Below, one piece after another: positions 52,949 to 60,681 of a stretch of 64,000 bases of DNA. This DNA is from Bacillus norwichensis. GTDB taxonomy: Bacteria; Bacillota; Bacilli; Bacillales; Bacillaceae_C. The notes under the pieces were generated by a model. The model did not search any database, had not been told where the DNA came from, and worked only from the letters and a program-made list of their open reading frames with translations. Made by a program: the position numbers and the translations under genes. The DNA lies in contig NZ_JACSPV010000004.1 of the NCBI RefSeq assembly GCF_014836955.1, positions 114,331 to 178,330 on the forward strand. The letters are read 5' to 3'. How positions within the stretch are numbered: the first letter of the stretch is position 1; each line of letters begins with the position of its first letter.

Positions 52949-52976
52949 TTTACATACTCTTTATTAATCTTTTACA
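52949..52976 (+). promoter_or_regulatory. PhoP-box-like repeats upstream of phnD
   Basis: TTTACA at 52949, TTTATT at 52960 and TTTACA at 52971, exactly 11 bp apart, on the plus strand (opposite to phnD). PhoP of Bacillus binds TTAACA-like repeats with this spacing. It lies about 140 bases before phnD. Confidence 0.5.
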
Positions 52977-52980
52977 ATAC

Positions 52981-53802
52981 CTAGATATTCACCATGAATG
53001 TTTGAATGGCTGTGGCGGGAGAGTCGATATCTCCAATCTGGATCGGTGTGCCAAAGTCACCATGATAGTCACTTCCTCCGGTCAGGAATAAACCGAATTC
53101 AGCAGCATAGGACTCTACTTTTACTATATCTTGAGCTGTATGATCATAGTGGTTGCGTTCAATGCCATCCAGCCCGTTTTGTACAAGTTCAGGAATCATG
53201 TCGAATGAATCCAACTGGCCCGGATGGGCGAGAACAGCAAAGCCCCCATCTGCTTTAATTGCTTTTACGGCATCGTTGGCATCGACATATTCAATATCCC
53301 GTGCACAAATCCCGTCCCCTTTGAAAAGCCTTTTATACATCTGCTTATACTCTTCTGTAGAAAAATGGGTATCGGTCAAACAAGCCATGATATGCTGTTT
53401 GTAAATGGTGCCTCCTTGAGCCGCCTGCTTCTGAACCTCATCAACCTCCACTTGATAGCCGTTCTGCTGAAGCTGTTCCACCTGCCACAAAGAGTTTTCA
53501 TGTCTTCTTTGAAGCAAAGGGCTGCATAGTCTTTGGATATGCTCCGCCTTTTTATCAAAGGCATAGCCCAATATATGAACCTTTCTATTCCTCTTAAAAT
53601 CATAGGCTGAGATTTCAATAGCAGGAATCACCGTAATCCCCCTGCTTGCTCCTGCCTTCTGGGCATGCTCAATGCCCTTAGGAGTATCATGGTCGACAAG
53701 GCTGATATGTGTGATTCCTTTTTGTACAGCCATCTCCATGATTTCCTCCACTGTATTCGATCCATCAGAGTAATTGGAATGCACATGCAAATCAGCCTTC
53801 AT
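52981..53802 (-). CDS. PHP-domain phosphoesterase (PhnPP-like)
   Basis: A 273-residue metal-dependent PHP phosphoesterase. The motifs are DLHVHSNYSDGS (4-15), LVDHDTPKG, AIEISAYD, and the late FLTGGSDYHGDFG. It starts inside the phnL stop (ATGA overlap), so it belongs to the C-P lyase operon. A PHP enzyme of this kind was shown in another bacterium to open 5-phosphoribosyl 1,2-cyclic phosphate and release phosphate, giving ribose 5-phosphate. Since phnP and phnN are absent here, that role is likely, but it is inferred from context. Confidence 0.85.
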   Translation of the reverse strand: MKADLHVHSNYSDGSNTVEEIMEMAVQKGITHISLVDHDTPKGIEHAQKAGASRGITVIPAIEISAYDFKRNRKVHILGYAFDKKAEHIQRLCSPLLQRRHENSLWQVEQLQQNGYQVEVDEVQKQAAQGGTIYKQHIMACLTDTHFSTEEYKQMYKRLFKGDGICARDIEYVDANDAVKAIKADGGFAVLAHPGQLDSFDMIPELVQNGLDGIERNHYDHTAQDIVKVESYAAEFGLFLTGGSDYHGDFGTPIQIGDIDSPATAIQTFMVNI

Positions 53803-54509
53803 GCTCCTACTCCTTCCAAGCACTTCCCTTTTTGAAAGTCGAATACTTTATCGCATAATCCTTCCATGAATTCCAGGTCGTGGAAGATGCCAATAAGTGT
53901 CGTTCCTTCATCTTTCAACTTTTCAATGGCTTTACGAACCTTTAACTTTGAAGCATCATCCAAACTGGCTGTAGGCTCATCAAGCAGCAATAATCGCGGT
54001 TTTTTCACAATGGCACTGGCAATATTGAGTCTGAGCTTTTCACCGCCTGAAAAAGTGACGGGATAGTTATCCCACAGCCCAGGATCTAAATCGAAATGGG
54101 TCAGGGCTTCTTCAGCAATTACTTTTGCTTCCTCTTGGGTCTTCCCCATTTCTAGTACGGATTGTTCGACTATTTCACGGGCGGTCGTTCTTGGCATGAC
54201 ACTTAAAAACTGTGAAACATAGCCGATTTCATATTTCCGCAAATAAATCATGTCTCGTTCCGATGCTTTCATTAAATCTACTTTTCCGAAACGCTCAGAG
54301 TTGTAAATAATCTCCCCGCGCTCAGGTAAATATGTGCGATAAATCAGTTTCAAAATCGTAGATTTTCCGCTGCCACTTTTACCGATTATTCCAATGAACT
54401 TCCCTGCATCCAATGAAAAGTTAATGTCATTCACCGCATGGATTTTCTTTCCAAGATGATGAATCATAAATGATTTATAGATAGATTTGACCTCTAGTAA
54501 TCGGGACAT
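53799..54509 (-). CDS. phnL: C-P lyase system ATPase PhnL
   Basis: A 236-residue ABC-type ATPase of the C-P lyase complex. Walker A is GKSGSGKSTILKLIYRTY; YVSQFLSVMPRTTAREIVEQ is typical of PhnL; the signature is TFSGGEKLRLNIASAI; and Walker B is LLLLDEPTASLDD. It probably acts with PhnK on the PhnGHIJ core or in nucleotide transfer with PhnI. It follows the acetyltransferase gene directly. Confidence 0.92.
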   Translation of the reverse strand: MSRLLEVKSIYKSFMIHHLGKKIHAVNDINFSLDAGKFIGIIGKSGSGKSTILKLIYRTYLPERGEIIYNSERFGKVDLMKASERDMIYLRKYEIGYVSQFLSVMPRTTAREIVEQSVLEMGKTQEEAKVIAEEALTHFDLDPGLWDNYPVTFSGGEKLRLNIASAIVKKPRLLLLDEPTASLDDASKLKVRKAIEKLKDEGTTLIGIFHDLEFMEGLCDKVFDFQKGKCLEGVGA

Positions 54510-55142
54510 TTATTCTTTCCTCCCGTTATGTTTTTTTATGAATTGTTCAATATCCAGGTGGAAATCATCCAAATACTCTTTGATTTTTTCGTAAGGCCAG
54601 TCCCACCATTGGATGGCTTGGAGTCCCTCAATCACCTCAGGGGGAAACCTGTATTTAATCACTTTTGCCGGAACCCCTACAGCAATGGCATAAGGAGGGA
54701 TGTCTTTTGTAACAACGGCTCCGCTGCCTATAATTGCTCCATTCCCTATCGTCACATCCGGCTGAATAATAGCTCCATGTCCGATCCATGTATCATGACC
54801 TATGAAGGCTTTGCGGCTTACCCGATGATCAAAAAAGTCATGGTCATCCTGCTCGCTGAACCCGAACATTTTCTTGCGGTAGGTGAAATGGTGAAGTGAC
54901 GGCCTTTCATAAGGATGATCAGTAGGACCTATTCGCACCATTGCTGCGATATTGGAAAATTTCCCAATCACGGCATTTTGAATGAAGCAAAACTGACCAG
55001 TATAGGAATAATCGCCCAAAATGACATTTTCAAAGAAGTTATACGTACCCACTTCATTGTATTTCCCAAACTCTACGTTTTTCAGCACCACATGGTCATG
55101 GATAAATGGCTCGTTCCCCAGTTGTACTTCTTTGGTATTCAT
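54510..55142 (-). CDS. Phosphonate-linked hexapeptide acetyltransferase
   Basis: A 210-residue left-handed beta-helix (hexapeptide repeat) transferase of the type found in phosphonate operons. Repeats include VVLKNVEFGKYNEVGTYNFF, DTWIGHGAIIQPDVTIGNGA and IIGSGAVVTKDIPPYAIAVG, with DHPYERPS as in xenobiotic acetyltransferases. It may acetylate aminophosphonates, doing the work of PhnO. It overlaps the phnM stop by four bases (ATGA). Confidence 0.88.
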   Translation of the reverse strand: MNTKEVQLGNEPFIHDHVVLKNVEFGKYNEVGTYNFFENVILGDYSYTGQFCFIQNAVIGKFSNIAAMVRIGPTDHPYERPSLHHFTYRKKMFGFSEQDDHDFFDHRVSRKAFIGHDTWIGHGAIIQPDVTIGNGAIIGSGAVVTKDIPPYAIAVGVPAKVIKYRFPPEVIEGLQAIQWWDWPYEKIKEYLDDFHLDIEQFIKKHNGRKE

Positions 55143-56314
55143 CGATAATTCGTCCTTGTTATCAGTTTCCCATCTACAAGTGTAGCTGTAACCATAGGGA
55201 ATCCATCATCCATTCTCTCAATAATGATGATATCTGCCTTCTTTCCTTCCTTGATGGAGCCGATTTGATCGTCCATCCGTACTGCTTTGGCCGGATTTAA
55301 TGTGACAAGCTGAAACATCTCATGCAAATCTTGTCCTTTCTTCTCCCCAAGTAGAAAAATGGAATGTAGAAGCGCTGGCGGATAATAATCACTGCACAAA
55401 ATATCAATGGCATTTTCACGAATGGCTTCTGTTGCACATAGGTTGCCGGAATGTGAGCCCCCAAGCATGACATTCGGAGCTCCGGCAATTGTCCATAGCC
55501 CCATTTCCTTCGCCTTTTTTGCCACTTCAAGTGTCGTTGGAAATTCGCTGATAGTGGTACCGTAGCTCTTGACGAGGGACAGCTTCTCCAATTCATCATC
55601 GTCATGTGAGGCGACCGCTATATTTTTTTCCAAAGCCAACTGGCTTATTTCTTTCATCTGATCAAGAGTTAATTTGTCCTTCTTCATGCCGTTTGTGATG
55701 ATTTCATCTATTTCATCATCTGTAATATCGTTATAGCCCTTTAACGTTTCACGATAGATTTCCAGATTTCGATATTGCCCCTGTCCAGGCGTATGGTCCA
55801 TGAAGGATATCAGATGCACCTTTTCATCCTCTATGTTCTGTACGAACGCATCCACCTGTTCAATGTTGTCAATTTCAAATCTCGCATGCATCCGATTCCG
55901 GATCAAATGCTCGCTTGTATGAGTTTCATTGATTGCATGGATGAGTCGATTCACATTTTGTGGATTCCGGATTGGTTTATGGCTGAAGCCATCATCTTTA
56001 TAGATTGATAGAGAATGGAACATGGTAGTGATACCGTGGCTGATCAAAATGCGCTCTGCTTCCCGAATTCCCATATTGAAGTCCATCAATGTTGTTGGGC
56101 GGGGTGAAACAATCCCTTCTATATAATCCGAATGGATATCGACGAATCCTGGTGAGATGTAACCGCCGTTTGCATCTATTATTTGATAGCCTTTGTATGT
56201 TGCTGCCTCCTGTTCTGGTATAATCGCGACAATGCTGTCATGTTCAATCACGACTGTATAATTGTCGACAATCTGGTCCTCTAAAATAATTCGGCCATTC
56301 GTTAGTAAATACAC
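55139..56314 (-). CDS. phnM: RPnTP diphosphatase PhnM
   Basis: A 391-residue amidohydrolase that removes pyrophosphate from alpha-D-ribose 1-methylphosphonate 5-triphosphate. Metal and substrate motifs are SPGFVDIHSDYIEGIVSPRP, then LISFMDHTPGQGQYR, ASHDDDEL and GAPNVMLGGSHSGN. The GTG at 56314 is chosen because GGAGG lies six bases upstream; the frame extends to 56332. Unusually, a dispersed repeat element separates it from phnK. Confidence 0.93.
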   Translation of the reverse strand: MYLLTNGRIILEDQIVDNYTVVIEHDSIVAIIPEQEAATYKGYQIIDANGGYISPGFVDIHSDYIEGIVSPRPTTLMDFNMGIREAERILISHGITTMFHSLSIYKDDGFSHKPIRNPQNVNRLIHAINETHTSEHLIRNRMHARFEIDNIEQVDAFVQNIEDEKVHLISFMDHTPGQGQYRNLEIYRETLKGYNDITDDEIDEIITNGMKKDKLTLDQMKEISQLALEKNIAVASHDDDELEKLSLVKSYGTTISEFPTTLEVAKKAKEMGLWTIAGAPNVMLGGSHSGNLCATEAIRENAIDILCSDYYPPALLHSIFLLGEKKGQDLHEMFQLVTLNPAKAVRMDDQIGSIKEGKKADIIIIERMDDGFPMVTATLVDGKLITRTNYR

Positions 56315-56337
56315 AATATCCCTCCAAATCAAATGTG

Positions 56338-56458
56338 CCTTGGCATACTAGCGCCCAGATTTTATCAAGCTCCGCTTGATACATTTCCTCTAAAAATCTG
56401 AGGCATCCGCCGGAGGCTTTCACCTCACCACTTACAGTATCTGCTGGATGAAGTTAAA
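56338..56458 (+). repeat. Dispersed palindromic element, copy 7 (inside phn operon)
   Basis: From ATCAAATGTGCCTTGGC to CTGGATGAAGTTAAA, internally shortened after GGAGGCTTTCACC. It fills the whole phnK-phnM gap. The TTA at 56454-56456 is the stop codon of phnK. Confidence 0.85.
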
Positions 56459-57293
56459 TCAGCGAATATACGAGTTGCTGTGTGTATGCGTGCTGAGGAT
56501 TTTCTAAAATTTGATCGGTTAATCCTTGCTCGATGACCTTGCCATCCAACATAACCATTGTCCGATCAGCCAGCATGCGAATGACTGCCAAATCATGCGA
56601 GACAACAATCATACTGATCCCAAACTCCTGTCGGATTGTTTTGATCAAGTCCAATACACTTGCCTGTACAGATAAATCCAAGCCCGTCGTCACTTCATCT
56701 AATAATAGAATCGGCGGCTGATTCGATAAGGCCTTAGCTATCTGAACCCGCTGTTGCATCCCGCCTGAAAATTTCTTTGGCTCATCCTTGATCCGGGTAA
56801 TCGGAATATGAACATGCTTTAGCAGTTCTTTACTCCGGTTCTTCATATGCTCCACATTACGGTTACCCGCAGCAATCATTTTTTCTGCGATGTTGCCAAT
56901 GGATGAAAAGTCCATTTTCAATCCAAGTACCGGGTTTTGATACACCATTCCAAGAATGGTGTTCCGTATATAACGCAGTTGTTGAGGCGACTCTTCAAAG
57001 ACATTTGTTTTTCCATGATTGTATGAGCTGATATATGCCTTCCCCGAAGTCACATCATTATCGAAATATAGACATTTCATCATCGTGGATTTCCCGCTCC
57101 CGCTTTCACCGACGACTCCTAAAATTTCTCCGGGATACAATTCGAATGACACATCATTACACGCATAAACCGTACCGCATTTAAGACAACGATTTTTGTC
57201 CAAGGAAAGTTCGTTTCTATCACTGCAATAATCGCAGCCTGGACCATATTGCTTTCTTAAATTCACTACTTTTAAAACAGGCTTATTTTGCAT
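56454..57293 (-). CDS. phnK: C-P lyase system ATPase PhnK with Cys-rich insert
   Basis: An ABC-type ATPase of about 279 residues that docks on the PhnJ subunits of the C-P lyase core. Walker A is GESGSGKSTMMKCL, the signature is KFSGGMQQRVQIAKAL, and Walker B is ILLLDEVTTGLDL. Between the first strand and YACNDVSFELYPGE lies an insert with C-x2-C and C-x2-C (GCDYC and RCLKC), resembling a small zinc site; the enterobacterial protein lacks it. The ATG at 57293 (or the TTG at 57299) lies inside phnJ. The stop codon is supplied by a dispersed repeat. Confidence 0.92.
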   Translation of the reverse strand: MQNKPVLKVVNLRKQYGPGCDYCSDRNELSLDKNRCLKCGTVYACNDVSFELYPGEILGVVGESGSGKSTMMKCLYFDNDVTSGKAYISSYNHGKTNVFEESPQQLRYIRNTILGMVYQNPVLGLKMDFSSIGNIAEKMIAAGNRNVEHMKNRSKELLKHVHIPITRIKDEPKKFSGGMQQRVQIAKALSNQPPILLLDEVTTGLDLSVQASVLDLIKTIRQEFGISMIVVSHDLAVIRMLADRTMVMLDGKVIEQGLTDQILENPQHAYTQQLVYSLI

Positions 57294-58155
57294 GTTCAAT
57301 CGCCACCTCTGCTTTCAGTGCTTTTTCATTCAATGTGGCGAGGCAATAGCTCGTATCATTGCATTGGTAATAGGTCTCATCCGTTTCAGGGTTCACCAAT
57401 TCATCTAAGAACACATCCGTTGAATGACATAAGTGGCAATGCTTGCCTTCGAATGATTCCACTTCCATCTTATAGTCCTCAAATGCCAGTGAAGTCACCT
57501 TCGTATATGGAGGTACAGCGTAGATTTTTTTCTCCCGCCCCGCTCCTAACAGAATTAAAGATTCCGAATGATCCATCTTTGTGTTATCGAAGCGGGGTAT
57601 TGGGCTCGGAGCCATCACATACCGATCATGCACCAGTACGGGGTGATCAGCATTCGTCGCTGTCTTTCCATATTTCATGATCTGCTCAAACAGCATAAGC
57701 CAGGCACCGCTATATTCATTCTCAGCATGTAATTGTTTCGTTTTCCATTCACTAGGCTCAACCCAACGCAGCGGCTCAGGTATAGGGACTTGTAAAACAA
57801 GCACCTGATTTTCTGTCAAAGGCACTTCAGGTATTCTGTGCCTCGATTGAATAATGGTCGCGTCTCCTGTTTCAGTCGTCGTTTCAACACCCGTTGTCCG
57901 ATTGACGAGCTTTTTTATATTTACAGCATTGACCGATTCATCAGCCCCTTGGTCAATGACTTTTAATACATCTTCCTTCCCAATGATAGAGAGGGTGATT
58001 TGTAATCCGCCTGTCCCCCATCCACGCGCAATCGGCATTTCCCTTGATGCAAACGGAACCTGATAACCCGGAATGGCGACTGCTTTCAAGATTGCCCTTC
58101 GAATCTCTTTTTTCGACCCTTCGTCCAACAAAGCAAAATGGGGTTTATTTTTCAT
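57283..58155 (-). CDS. phnJ: C-P lyase catalytic subunit PhnJ
   Basis: The 290-residue radical-SAM subunit that breaks the C-P bond of ribose-1-phosphonate 5-phosphate to give 5-phosphoribosyl 1,2-cyclic phosphate plus a hydrocarbon. The conserved glycine region is AIPGYQVPFASREMP (Gly30). The Cys set C240, C243, C265 and C271 has the same spacing as the E. coli enzyme (C-x2-C-x21-C-x5-C). It overlaps both phnI and phnK by a few bases. Confidence 0.95.
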   Translation of the reverse strand: MKNKPHFALLDEGSKKEIRRAILKAVAIPGYQVPFASREMPIARGWGTGGLQITLSIIGKEDVLKVIDQGADESVNAVNIKKLVNRTTGVETTTETGDATIIQSRHRIPEVPLTENQVLVLQVPIPEPLRWVEPSEWKTKQLHAENEYSGAWLMLFEQIMKYGKTATNADHPVLVHDRYVMAPSPIPRFDNTKMDHSESLILLGAGREKKIYAVPPYTKVTSLAFEDYKMEVESFEGKHCHLCHSTDVFLDELVNPETDETYYQCNDTSYCLATLNEKALKAEVAIEHAK

Positions 58156-59260
58156 GTTTTTCAGCCCCCTGTTTGATTTTCCTCACACTGTCCAGTTTCG
58201 ACTGGAAGGTAACATAGTGAGGCAGCTTTAAATGCGAGATGAACCCACTTGATTCAACTGAATCAATGTGCAGAAGGATGAATTCCTCATCATGTGTCGG
58301 GTAGTCTTTCTGCCCATGCTCCAACGCTTGATCCAGAATGCTCATCGCAATGGCCTTTGTTTCGTTTTGTCCGTAACAAATCCCGTAGCCAATCTCAAAT
58401 TCAATTTCTTCTTCATTTTTTTCATTTTTGACGGTTATCGGAATAAATGATTCTACTTCTGTTACTTTTATTTCGCCTATATAATAATCATTTTCCTCAT
58501 CATCTGTTTGGTCGGCTGGATCACTGATAGTCAATGGAAGCATTCCAACGCGCAACTCTCCGACTGTCGGATGCACTGCCCCATATCCTCTTATCGCCGC
58601 ATATCCAAGAGATGTCACAGCACCCGTCTGACCTCTGGTTAAAATCTGCAGCCTCTCACTACGCGTTGTTGGAAACTGGACACTTCGCTTCGTTACATCA
58701 AGCGGTTCTGTATCATCTTCTTCATAAATAGGAAACAGATTCTGTTTGCGTAAATAATCTACAACCTTAGGCAGATCTGCCTGAACGGAAGGATCTGATA
58801 TTTGCTCATTTTCTTTCACATATTGATCGAGCCATTCCAGCACCTTATCTTTTGTCTCCGAAAGTAGATCAAAATCGATTAACCGATGTGTATAATCGTA
58901 TGTGGCCCCTAGAATCTGCCCACCTGGAATATCTTTGAAGCTAGCGGAAATCCTTCTTTCAACAAACATTTTGTCAGTCTCAATCACCCGAGTATAATAA
59001 TTTCTTGGTAAGGTGGAACGATGAGCACGCAATAAGAAGACTGCCTCTTCCATATTTCCTTCAGATTGCTTGATTGCCAAAGCTGCCAAGAGCTCTGAAT
59101 ACAGACTGCTCTCAGACATAACCTGATCAACCATCCCGCGCATACCAGCGATGATTGCTTTGACCTCAAGTACTTCTTCTGATTGAATCCGTTCAAAGGT
59201 CAACCGTTTAATCGACTCTTCAATTGCTTCTGTCCCGCCTTTTACTGCTACATAAGCCAT
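58145..59260 (-). CDS. phnI: C-P lyase subunit PhnI
   Basis: A 371-residue core subunit. With PhnG, PhnH and PhnL it transfers ribose triphosphate from ATP to the phosphonate. Family blocks are MAYVAVKGGTEAIEESIKRL, RLQILTRGQTGAVTSLGYAA, GYGAVHPTVGELRVG and YGICYGQNETKAIAMSILD. It follows phnH after three bases and overlaps phnJ by 11 bases. Confidence 0.95.
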   Translation of the reverse strand: MAYVAVKGGTEAIEESIKRLTFERIQSEEVLEVKAIIAGMRGMVDQVMSESSLYSELLAALAIKQSEGNMEEAVFLLRAHRSTLPRNYYTRVIETDKMFVERRISASFKDIPGGQILGATYDYTHRLIDFDLLSETKDKVLEWLDQYVKENEQISDPSVQADLPKVVDYLRKQNLFPIYEEDDTEPLDVTKRSVQFPTTRSERLQILTRGQTGAVTSLGYAAIRGYGAVHPTVGELRVGMLPLTISDPADQTDDEENDYYIGEIKVTEVESFIPITVKNEKNEEEIEFEIGYGICYGQNETKAIAMSILDQALEHGQKDYPTHDEEFILLHIDSVESSGFISHLKLPHYVTFQSKLDSVRKIKQGAEKHEK

Positions 59261-59263
59261 CCT

Positions 59264-59854
59264 TCACACCTCACACATCTTAATGACTGTTGTTCTGGGT
59301 ATGCACGCAATATTAGAGCGTTCATCTACAAGGATCATATCGATACCCAACGGGTATTCTTTGTTTGTTTTCTGTCTTTCTTCGATCCAATCTGCATAAT
59401 TGGCAATTGAAAGCTTCGCCGTTGTTTTGATCCCTGGTCCTTCCAGAGTTAATTCTTCTTCATTACTGAACTCTGTCTCTAAAATAATGGTTGCGGATTG
59501 CTGCGGGTCCACAAGAGTTCCCATTTTTATCTTTTGAAAAACATTTGTAATTTGTTCCTTTGTTGCTTGTTTCGTGATGAATACATACTCTGCGTCAGAT
59601 GGGCTTTCTTGAACAGACATTGTATAAGCAGCTATCATGTCTCCAAGCTCTTTTGTCTGTTTACCTACAAGCGCAAAGGAAACTTCCCTGTCAAGCAATG
59701 TCAAAGCAGTAATAAAAGTTGCAGGGAGTCCCTCTGGAAAAGTGGCAATCCCATCATTAAACTCTTCCATGCTCTTAATCGTCCCAGGCCGTGACATACA
59801 ATGAAGGATTGTCCGAAATCCCTTTTGAATATCGTGCACCAAATCTATCGACAT
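59264..59854 (-). CDS. phnH: C-P lyase subunit PhnH
   Basis: A 196-residue core subunit of the PhnGHIJ complex. It is recognised by FRTILHCMSRPGTIKSM near the N terminus, the LTLLDREVSFAL helix, and LEGPGIKTTAKLSIAN with GIDMILVDERSNIACIPRTT at the end. It contributes structure and, with PhnG/I/L, the nucleosidase step. Confidence 0.93.
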   Translation of the reverse strand: MSIDLVHDIQKGFRTILHCMSRPGTIKSMEEFNDGIATFPEGLPATFITALTLLDREVSFALVGKQTKELGDMIAAYTMSVQESPSDAEYVFITKQATKEQITNVFQKIKMGTLVDPQQSATIILETEFSNEEELTLEGPGIKTTAKLSIANYADWIEERQKTNKEYPLGIDMILVDERSNIACIPRTTVIKMCEV

Positions 59855-59872
59855 CTTTTCACCCCTTTATGA

Positions 59873-60295
59873 TTAAACGTCCATCGTTTCAAAGTTCACC
59901 TTCGTCTTTTGAATAATAGCTGCATCTAATTTCTTTGCTGCTACCATTCGTTTCTCTTCCTCTTCTAATAATGGAATCCATTCATTTATTTCACTTAACT
60001 CAGCTTTAAATGCCGCATCGATTACAGCAAGCTGATAGGCAAGATCTTCCTCCATTCCAATGACAATGCCAATGCCGACTTGATTGCCCACTTTCACTTT
60101 GCATTCAGTCACTAACACTTCACCAAGATAGAAAAGCGTTTTTTTCGCTGTCTCCCTCATTTTGATCATTGTCAATGCTCCCTGCGGCTTCATAATGATT
60201 TCATGGGAATGGTTTTTTTCTATTTCATGTGCCAAGTTTTTCGGTATATCCCGAGATCCTTCTATTAAAATGCGCATTCGCCTATTTCTTTTCAT
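59873..60295 (-). CDS. phnG: C-P lyase subunit PhnG
   Basis: A 140-residue core subunit and first gene of the operon. Family signatures are PQGALTMIKMRETAKK, LFYLGEVLVTECKVKV and GIVIGMEEDLAYQLAVIDAA. The ATG at 60295 follows GGGAGGTGA at good spacing; the frame further upstream is not needed. A four-repeat PhoP box lies 40 bases upstream of the start. Confidence 0.93.
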   Translation of the reverse strand: MKRNRRMRILIEGSRDIPKNLAHEIEKNHSHEIIMKPQGALTMIKMRETAKKTLFYLGEVLVTECKVKVGNQVGIGIVIGMEEDLAYQLAVIDAAFKAELSEINEWIPLLEEEEKRMVAAKKLDAAIIQKTKVNFETMDV

Positions 60296-60334
60296 GGATC
60301 TCACCTCCCTACAAACCGATCGTAACATGTTGCC

Positions 60335-60373
60335 AATTAAGCCAGTGTAAAGGGTTTATAAAGATAGCGTAAA
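60335..60373 (-). promoter_or_regulatory. PhoP box controlling the C-P lyase operon
   Basis: On the minus strand four hexamers, TTTACG, TTTATA, TTTACA and TTAATT, are separated by exactly 5 bases each (plus-strand starts 60335, 60346, 60357, 60368). This matches the TTAACA-like direct repeats bound by phosphorylated PhoP in Bacillus, on the coding strand and at a usual distance before the first gene. Confidence 0.75.
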
Positions 60374-60439
60374 GACAAATGGGAAATATTGGATATTTAA
60401 TATTTGATAATCAAAAGCGGAGATCAGGGAGAACAAAAC

Positions 60440-60598
60440 AAAAGCGCCTGTTCATCGACGTACAGACCGAGCTGAAATGTGGAAGACGGCGTTTAGGGGC
60501 GACAAGCGCCGGCGGCACTAGACATCCTGTCCGTCGGAAGCGATGTAGGAGGAAGCACGAAGTCTGCTAGTCCATAGGCGCTGGAGCTGAACGCAGCA
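60440..60598 (+). repeat. GCGCCT-type intergenic repeat, copy B
   Basis: Opens AAAAGCGCCTGTTCATCGAC and closes with the AGGCGCTGGAGCTGAACGCA block shared with 25491-25638. The middle differs and includes GACATCCTGTCCGTCGG, reminiscent of the repeat at 1417. With the PhoP box and the regulator's terminator it fills the gap between phnG and the GntR gene. Confidence 0.75.
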
Positions 60599-60634
60599 AA
60601 TCTGTACAGAAGCATAAAATTTTGGCTCTATACC

Positions 60635-60670
60635 ATAAAAAAACTGTCCCGCAACAAAATACGGAACAGC
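60635..60670 (-). terminator. Terminator after the GntR gene
   Basis: GCTGTTCCG pairs with CGGGACAGT, followed on the minus strand by TTTTTTTATGG. Confidence 0.8.
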
Positions 60671-60681
60671 AAACTTTAATT

